NCBI RefSeq assembly: GCF_030758975.1
Contig: NZ_CP132359.1
Span: 3,431,283 to 3,495,282 of the forward strand
Origin: Bosea beijingensis
GTDB lineage: Bacteria; Pseudomonadota; Alphaproteobacteria; Rhizobiales; Beijerinckiaceae
Direction: 5' to 3'
DNA length: 64,000 nt
In this document: one piece after another, positions 59,057 through 64,000 of the stretch
Layout: each line of letters opens with the position of its first letter
Numbering within the stretch: position 1 is the stretch's first letter
Position numbers and translations under genes: made by a program
The notes under the pieces: model-generated
Told to the model about the DNA's origin: nothing
Seen by the model: only the letters and a program-made list of their open reading frames with translations
The model's database searches: none

Positions 59057-61554
59057 CCCTGTCCCGTCGCGAGATGTTGAAGGCGCAGGCGGCCGGCGTC
59101 GCTGCGCTCGCCGCCAATATGAGCGTGCCAGCCGAGGCCCAGCCTGTGATGGGAGGCGTCGACAGCCTGCAGATCAAGTGGTCGAAGGCGCCGTGCCGCT
59201 TCTGCGGCACCGGCTGCGGCGTCATGGTCGGCGTCAAGGAAGGCAAGGTCATCGCCACCCATGGCGACATGAAGGCCGACGTCAATCGCGGCCTGAACTG
59301 CATCAAGGGCTATTTCCTCTCCAAGATCATGTACGGCAACGACCGGCTGACCCAGCCGCTGCTGCGCAAGAAGAACGGCGTCTACGCCAAGGACGGCGAG
59401 TTCACGCCGGTCTCCTGGGACGAGGCCTTCGACACCATGGCCGCCAAGGCCAAGGCGACGCTCAAGGCGAAGGGGCCGACCGCGCTCGGCATGTTCGGCT
59501 CCGGCCAGTGGACGATCTTCGAGGGCTATGCCGCGACCAAGCTGATGCGGGCCGGTTTCCGCTCCAACAATCTCGATCCGAACGCCCGCCACTGCATGGC
59601 CTCGGCTGCCTATGCCTTCATGCGGACCTTCGGCATGGACGAGCCGATGGGCTGCTACGACGATTTCGAGCATGCCGACGCCTTCGTGCTCTGGGGCTCG
59701 AACATGGCGGAGATGCACCCCATCCTGTGGACGCGGGTGACGGATCGCCGGCTCGGCCAGCCGCATGTGAAGGTCGCGGTGCTCTCGACCTATACCCACC
59801 GCAGCTCGGACCTGGCCGACATCCCGATCGTGTTCAAGCCGGGCACGGACCTCGCGATCCTCAACTACATCGCCAACCACATCATCACGACCGGGCGGGT
59901 GAACAAGGACTTCGTCGGCAAGCATACCACCTTCGTGAAGGGCGCGACCGATATCGGCTACGGCCTGCGCCCCGACGATCCGCGCGAGGTCAAGGCGCGC
60001 AAGGCGGAGGATGTCACGGCGACGACGCCGATCGATTTCGAGGCCTATGCCGCCTTCGTGAAGGACTACACGCTGGAGAAGGTCTCGGCCCTGACCGGCG
60101 TCGAGCCCGGCTTCCTGCAGCAGCTCGCCGAGCTCTATGCCGATCCCAAGCGCAAGGTCACATCGTTCTGGACGATGGGCTTCAACCAGCATGTGCGTGG
60201 CGTCTGGGCAAATCAGCTCGTCTACAACCTGCATCTGCTGACGGGTAAGATCTCGGAGCCCGGCAACAGCCCGTTCTCGCTGACCGGCCAGCCCTCGGCC
60301 TGCGGCACGGCGCGCGAGGTTGGCACCTTCGCCCACCGCCTGCCGGCCGACATGACGGTGACCAATCCCGAGCACCGCAAGCATGCCGAGGAGATCTGGC
60401 GCATTCCGCACGGGATCATCCCGGAAAAGCCCGGCTACCACGCCGTCGAGCAGGACCGGATGCTCAAGGACGGCAAGCTCAATTTCTACTGGATCCAGGT
60501 CAACAACAACCTGCAGGCCTCGCCGAACAACACCAACGAGGCCTATCCAGGCTATCGCAACCCCGACAATTTCATCGTCGTCTCGGATGCCTATCCGACT
60601 GTCACGGCGATGGCGGCCGACCTGATCCTGCCGGCCGCGATGTGGGTCGAGAAGGAGGGCGCCTACGGCAATGCCGAGCGGCGTACCCATGTCTGGCACC
60701 AGCTCGTCAATGCGCCGGGGGACGCCCGTTCCGATCTCTGGCAGCTCATGGAGTTCTCGAAGCGCTTCACCACCGACGAGGTCTGGCCGGCGGAGATCCT
60801 CGACGCCAACCCGAACTACAAGGGCAAGACCCTGTTCGACGTGCTCTATCGCAACGGCAATGTCGACAAGTTCGATGTCTCCGAAATCGATCCGAGCTAT
60901 GAGAACCGGGAGGCGAAGGCCTTCGGCTTCTACGTCCAGAAAGGGCTTTTCGAGGAGTATGCCGCTTTCGGCCGCGGCCATGGCCATGATCTCGGACCCT
61001 ACGATCTCTATCATCAGGTGCGCGGACTGCGCTGGCCGGTGGTCGACGGCAAGGAGACGCTCTGGCGCTATCGCGAGGGGCTCGACCCCTATGTGAAGCC
61101 GGGCAAGGGCGTCGAGTTCTACGGCAACAAGGACGGCAAGGCCCGGATCATCGCGGTGCCCTACGAGCCGCCGGCGGAATCGCCCGACAACGAGTACGAT
61201 CTCTGGCTCGTCACCGGCCGCGTGCTGGAACACTGGCATTCCGGCTCGATGACCATGCGCGTGCCCGAGCTTTACAAGGCCTTTCCCGGCGCGCGCTGCT
61301 TCATGCATCCGGAAGATGCCCGCAAGCGCGGGCTCAACCAGGGTGCCGAGATCACCGTGATCTCGCGCCGCGGCGAAATGCGCACCCGCGTCGAGACGCG
61401 CGGCCGCAACCGCATGCCGCCCGGAGTGGTCTTCGTGCCCTGGTTCGACGCCAGCCAGCTCATCAACAAGACGACGCTCGACGCCACCGATCCCATCTCC
61501 AAGCAGACGGATTTCAAGAAATGCGCGGTCAAGATCGTTCCGGTCTCGGGCTGA
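59053..61554 (+). CDS. napA: Periplasmic nitrate reductase catalytic subunit NapA
   Basis: 833 residues. The twin-arginine signal is [12 protein letters not shown]; maturation probably occurs near AEAQ (residue 30). The [4Fe-4S] ligands are Cys48, Cys51, Cys55 and Cys83, and the molybdenum ligand is Cys181 in [29 protein letters not shown] and the C-terminal molybdopterin-binding domain are as expected. It reduces nitrate to nitrite in the periplasm with electrons from NapB and NapC. Length equals the family norm. It overlaps napD (ATGA) and napB (TGATG). Confidence 0.97.
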   Translation: MTLSRREMLKAQAAGVAALAANMSVPAEAQPVMGGVDSLQIKWSKAPCRFCGTGCGVMVGVKEGKVIATHGDMKADVNRGLNCIKGYFLSKIMYGNDRLTQPLLRKKNGVYAKDGEFTPVSWDEAFDTMAAKAKATLKAKGPTALGMFGSGQWTIFEGYAATKLMRAGFRSNNLDPNARHCMASAAYAFMRTFGMDEPMGCYDDFEHADAFVLWGSNMAEMHPILWTRVTDRRLGQPHVKVAVLSTYTHRSSDLADIPIVFKPGTDLAILNYIANHIITTGRVNKDFVGKHTTFVKGATDIGYGLRPDDPREVKARKAEDVTATTPIDFEAYAAFVKDYTLEKVSALTGVEPGFLQQLAELYADPKRKVTSFWTMGFNQHVRGVWANQLVYNLHLLTGKISEPGNSPFSLTGQPSACGTAREVGTFAHRLPADMTVTNPEHRKHAEEIWRIPHGIIPEKPGYHAVEQDRMLKDGKLNFYWIQVNNNLQASPNNTNEAYPGYRNPDNFIVVSDAYPTVTAMAADLILPAAMWVEKEGAYGNAERRTHVWHQLVNAPGDARSDLWQLMEFSKRFTTDEVWPAEILDANPNYKGKTLFDVLYRNGNVDKFDVSEIDPSYENREAKAFGFYVQKGLFEEYAAFGRGHGHDLGPYDLYHQVRGLRWPVVDGKETLWRYREGLDPYVKPGKGVEFYGNKDGKARIIAVPYEPPAESPDNEYDLWLVTGRVLEHWHSGSMTMRVPELYKAFPGARCFMHPEDARKRGLNQGAEITVISRRGEMRTRVETRGRNRMPPGVVFVPWFDASQLINKTTLDATDPISKQTDFKKCAVKIVPVSG

Positions 61555-62024
61555 TGCGCTCGCGGACCTTGCTCGGGGCTGTCCTTGCGGCCGGTCTCGT
61601 CCTCGCCTTCGGCGCCGCCGTCTCGCAGGAGGGCGCGCCGGTGAAGATCGTGCCGCGCCTGACCGGCACCGCCGATCCGATGGCGCTCGAGCGCGTGCCG
61701 GCGCTCGGCCGCCCGGTCGTCGACGATGTCAGGCGGATGCGGAACTATCCGGAGCAGCCGCCGGTGATCCCGCATGCGATCGACGGCTACCAGCTCACCC
61801 TCAACACCAACCGCTGCATGGACTGCCACAAGCGCGAATTCACGGAAGGCTCGGGCGCGCCGATGATCAGCGTGACCCATTTCCAGGACCGCGATGGGCA
61901 GGTGCTCTCCGACGTGACGCCGCGGCGCTATTTCTGCACCGCCTGCCATGTCCAGCAGACCGATGTCGCGCCCCTGGTCCCGAACCGCTTCCAGGACGCC
62001 AAAGACATCGGCCGGAAGCCCTGA
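61554..62024 (+). CDS. napB: Diheme cytochrome NapB
   Basis: 156 residues from the ATG at 61554, which overlaps the napA stop by one base. A signal peptide (about 1-24) precedes two heme sites, CMDCH (88-92) and CTACH (128-132); His74 and His109 are likely distal ligands. NapB passes electrons from NapC to NapA. The YFCTACHVQQTDVAPLVPN segment is typical. Confidence 0.95.
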   Translation: MRSRTLLGAVLAAGLVLAFGAAVSQEGAPVKIVPRLTGTADPMALERVPALGRPVVDDVRRMRNYPEQPPVIPHAIDGYQLTLNTNRCMDCHKREFTEGSGAPMISVTHFQDRDGQVLSDVTPRRYFCTACHVQQTDVAPLVPNRFQDAKDIGRKP

Positions 62025-62036
62025 GGCGCGTGCATC

Positions 62037-62750
62037 ATGGCCAGGCTCAAATCCTTCATTCTCTGGTGCTGGGGCGTCGCCGTCAGTTTCTGGCGCATCA
62101 TCAGCCGCCCGAGCGCCTATCTGCCGCTCGGCGTGCTGACGCTCGGCGGCTTCGTCGGCGGCGTGCTGTTCTGGGGCGGCTTCAACACGGCGTTGGAGGT
62201 CACCAACACCGAGAAGTTCTGCACCTCCTGTCACGAGATGCGCGACAACGTCTATCAGGAGCTGCAATCGACGATCCATTTCTCGAATCGCTCGGGCGTG
62301 CGCGCGACCTGCCCGGATTGCCATGTCCCACATAACTGGACCGACAAGATCGCCCGCAAGATGCAGGCGTCGAAGGAGGTCTGGGGCAAGATCTTCGGCA
62401 CGATCTCGACGCGCGAGAAGTTCCTCAACATGCGGCTCGAACTGGCCAAGCACGAATGGTCGCGATTGAAGGCGAACGACTCGCTGGAATGCCGCAACTG
62501 CCATTCCTCGGTGGCGATGGACTTCACCAAGCAGACCCGCCGGGCTGCCGAGATCCATGGCCGCTTCCTGACCACCGGCGAGAAGACCTGCATCGACTGC
62601 CACAAGGGCATCGCCCATCTGTTGCCGGATATGACCGGAATCGAGCCAGGCTGGAAGGATGCGCCGGAGTTGCAGGGCAAGGGCAGCGCCTCCTGGCACG
62701 GGCCGGAGCGTGCAGTGCGGACCTATCTCGCCGAAATCGAGACGCGGTGA
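62037..62750 (+). CDS. napC: Tetraheme quinol dehydrogenase NapC
   Basis: 237 residues of the NapC/NirT family. One N-terminal membrane anchor (about 28-48: [20 protein letters not shown]) is followed by four heme sites: CTSCH (62-66), CPDCH (92-96), CRNCH (152-156) and CIDCH (185-189). It oxidises membrane quinol and feeds NapB. With no napG or napH, it is the only quinol link here. Last gene of the operon. Confidence 0.96.
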   Translation: MARLKSFILWCWGVAVSFWRIISRPSAYLPLGVLTLGGFVGGVLFWGGFNTALEVTNTEKFCTSCHEMRDNVYQELQSTIHFSNRSGVRATCPDCHVPHNWTDKIARKMQASKEVWGKIFGTISTREKFLNMRLELAKHEWSRLKANDSLECRNCHSSVAMDFTKQTRRAAEIHGRFLTTGEKTCIDCHKGIAHLLPDMTGIEPGWKDAPELQGKGSASWHGPERAVRTYLAEIETR

Positions 62751-62772
62751 GGGGCTGCCGGCTGCAACTGTC

Positions 62773-62877
62773 TTTGTCATTCCGGGGCTTCGCGCAGCGA
62801 AGAACCCGGAAGCCCCGACTGGGCGGGCGGCCTGCAAACGGGCTGGGAATCGCTTACCAGTCTTAGGTTCCGGGTTT
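62773..62877. repeat. Partial, decayed copy of repeat family B
   Basis: TTTGTCATTCCGGGGC at 62773-62788 is identical to the left arm of the full copy at 44956. GAACCCGGAA and, further on, GGTTCCGGGTTT match the inner arms, but the right outer arm is missing. It follows napC and can still form hairpins that might end its transcript. Confidence 0.65.
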
Positions 62878-63024
62878 GCGCGCCCGGCGTGGGACGAGCG
62901 ATGATCGCGGCATTCACGATCGCGGCGGCGCCGAGCGCATTCTGCCCGAGGGGGATGGGCTGGATGCGGGAGGCTCTCCGGTGCAGAAGGAGCCTGAACG
63001 ATCGACGCTCCGGAGCGAAATGCC

Positions 63025-63327
63025 ATGACCGCCGGTGAAGCCGCGCCCGACCTGCCCTTCGTCCGGGATGCGGACGGCTCCTTCGTGCTCGATGCAGCGC
63101 GCCTGGCGAAGCGCTTCGGCTGGTCGGCGGAGGAATTGCGCGACCTCATGCGCCGCGGACTGGTGACGAGCCGGGTCGAGCGCGGGGAGGCGGACGACGA
63201 AGGCCGCTGGCGCCTCTCCGTGCGCTGCGGCAATCGCTGCTGGCAGGCCATCGTGCTGCCCGACGGAAGCGTTGCCGAGGAACAACTGGACTTCCTGCCC
63301 GCCCCCGGCCGCCGCGGACGGATCTGA
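63025..63327 (+). CDS. DUF6522-like small protein
   Basis: 100 residues. A VRDADGSFVLDAARLAKRFG start, a helix-turn-helix-looking segment (SAEELRDLMRRGLVTSRVER) and a strand-rich end (RWRLSVRCGNRCWQAIVLPD) match the small DUF6522 family as I remember it, often found near nitrogen-oxide respiration genes. It lies after nap, separated by a repeat. The function is unknown; the helical part could bind nucleic acid or a partner. Confidence 0.6.
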   Translation: MTAGEAAPDLPFVRDADGSFVLDAARLAKRFGWSAEELRDLMRRGLVTSRVERGEADDEGRWRLSVRCGNRCWQAIVLPDGSVAEEQLDFLPAPGRRGRI

Positions 63328-63483
63328 ACGAGCGCCGTTCGGGTGCGGCATGTCCGGAGCGCGGGCCTGCCGGGCGGGGGGCTGATGTACATTTCCGGGT
63401 ACCGTCCCGATAATGCGCTTTCAGCGGCGCGACTCGCTCCAGCGGCCCGCGCTTTCCTCCCGCGCTGTCTCGATGAGGGAACG

Positions 63484-63735
63484 ATGCGTCTTATCCATCT
63501 CGGCCCGGCCACGATTCTCCTTGCGGCGCTGGGCGGCTGCGCATCCCGCGAGCCGGCTGAATTTTCGGAAGCGCCGGTGGTCCAGAGCATGACCATCCAG
63601 CCGCAGCAGCGCAGCTATCTCGATCCCGGCCCGGCGCCCGCCCGCCTGAGCGGCCCCGGCTATGCGCGCGACAGCGGGACGAGTTTTGCCGGGCGCTCCG
63701 ACAGCTTCGGCAGCAGCGTGCTGCCTTCCTTCTGA
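63484..63735 (+). CDS. Small putative lipoprotein
   Basis: 83 residues from ATG 63484 (GAGGGAACG before it). A hydrophobic leader, MRLIHLGPATILLAALGGC, ends in a lipobox-like LGGC, so Cys19 may carry lipid. The mature part is low in hydrophobic residues and rich in Ser, Gly and Pro, probably disordered. No family recognised. Confidence 0.6.
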   Translation: MRLIHLGPATILLAALGGCASREPAEFSEAPVVQSMTIQPQQRSYLDPGPAPARLSGPGYARDSGTSFAGRSDSFGSSVLPSF

Positions 63736-63793
63736 GGCGGCAGGACATCCGGGCCGCTCGCATGAACGGCCGCCGCTTTGGGCGGCGACCGGA

Positions 63794-63997
63794 TCACTCG
63801 GGAAGCCGCAGCCCGGCGAGGAAGGTGACGACCGTCAGGGTTTCTTCCGGCTGGGCCTGGCACTGGCGCTCGACGACCTCGAGGATTTCTCCATCTCCGT
63901 ATTTCGACAGCCGGGAGGGGGAGGTCTGGCGCATGGCGTCGACCACCCAGCGGCCGATCAGGTTGTGCATCTCCGCATCGGTGCTCCTGCGCTTCAT
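63794..63997 (-). CDS. Hypothetical protein at window edge
   Basis: 67 residues if it starts at the ATG at 63997, three bases from the window end; it may extend beyond. The sequence (HNLIGRWVVDAMRQTSPSRL, then SKYGDGEILEVVERQCQAQP) is mainly helical and soluble. I do not recognise a family. It converges with the small lipoprotein gene. Confidence 0.55.
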   Translation of the reverse strand: MKRRSTDAEMHNLIGRWVVDAMRQTSPSRLSKYGDGEILEVVERQCQAQPEETLTVVTFLAGLRLPE

Positions 63998-64000
63998 CCA

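Noticed and set aside
58141..61308. 1055-codon open frame antisense to napF, napD and napA
   Set aside because: It is a product of high GC content and codon bias: the sense strand has complete nap genes with all cofactor ligands, and the antisense product has repetitive His/Arg/Asp composition without any known motif. The same holds for the long antisense frames over 16404-17999 and 53745-56498.

Overview
The window is GC-rich, densely coded alphaproteobacterial chromosome. The mix suggests Hyphomicrobiales, most like Bosea or a close relative: several tripartite tricarboxylate transporter (TTT) operons, a napEFDABC cluster, Omp25/RopB-like and OmpW-like outer membrane proteins, FCD-type GntR regulators and DUF2793. 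The genus is an inference; no rRNA or housekeeping marker is present. I saw no tRNA, rRNA, CRISPR array, insertion sequence or plasmid origin.

Layout. 1-3618: end of an HpcH/HpaI aldolase gene followed by tctB-tctA-tctC. 3728-13247: an IclR-centred catabolic region. A leftward operon (NHL-repeat protein, tctC, tctB, tctA, short-chain dehydrogenase) lies opposite the IclR gene. Beyond it a YqhD-like alcohol dehydrogenase lies opposite a hydratase-dhaK-dhaL operon. Both divergent promoter regions carry the 12-mer CATCTCATTGAA. 13668-17975: an alpha/beta hydrolase, a D-aminopeptidase-like S12 hydrolase and a peptide-binding protein. 18127-30418: a lipid and signalling region with a ketoacyl-ACP synthase and its own ACP, a porin, a chemoreceptor, an alpha-oxoamine synthase, a REC-GGDEF-EAL protein, an OmpW protein, a CheY-like regulator and two divergent paralogous membrane histidine kinases. 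This is my best candidate for an undescribed system: a CqsA/LqsA-style alpha-hydroxyketone signalling circuit coupled to c-di-GMP. A sphingoid-type lipid pathway is the main alternative.

30435-35244: a third TTT operon led by a GntR gene, opposite a DapA-family gene. 35255-36687: a small copper pair (DUF411 and CopZ-like) and a cupin. 36812-39778: exopolysaccharide-type genes (WecG-like, WcaJ-like, VanZ-like). 40026-42260: Asp/Glu racemase and DUF2793. 42264-48764: sugar-acid catabolism (dehydratase, dehydrogenase, DapA-family aldolase, GntR, orphan tctC, HpaI aldolase). 50014-57322: a seven-gene leftward operon resembling the Bacillus ytm/yxe S-alkyl-cysteine salvage operons; one of its two binding-protein genes is frameshifted. 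58059-62750: napEFDABC, with a FixK-type box upstream. 63025-64000: small proteins.

Common themes. Carboxylate uptake is duplicated: three full TTT sets plus an orphan tctC, each full set with a hairpin next to tctC. The two FCD-GntR genes each sit by a palindrome built from ATCTGA/TCAGAT half-sites. Two families of structured intergenic repeats recur. All functions are read from motifs and context; no database search was possible.
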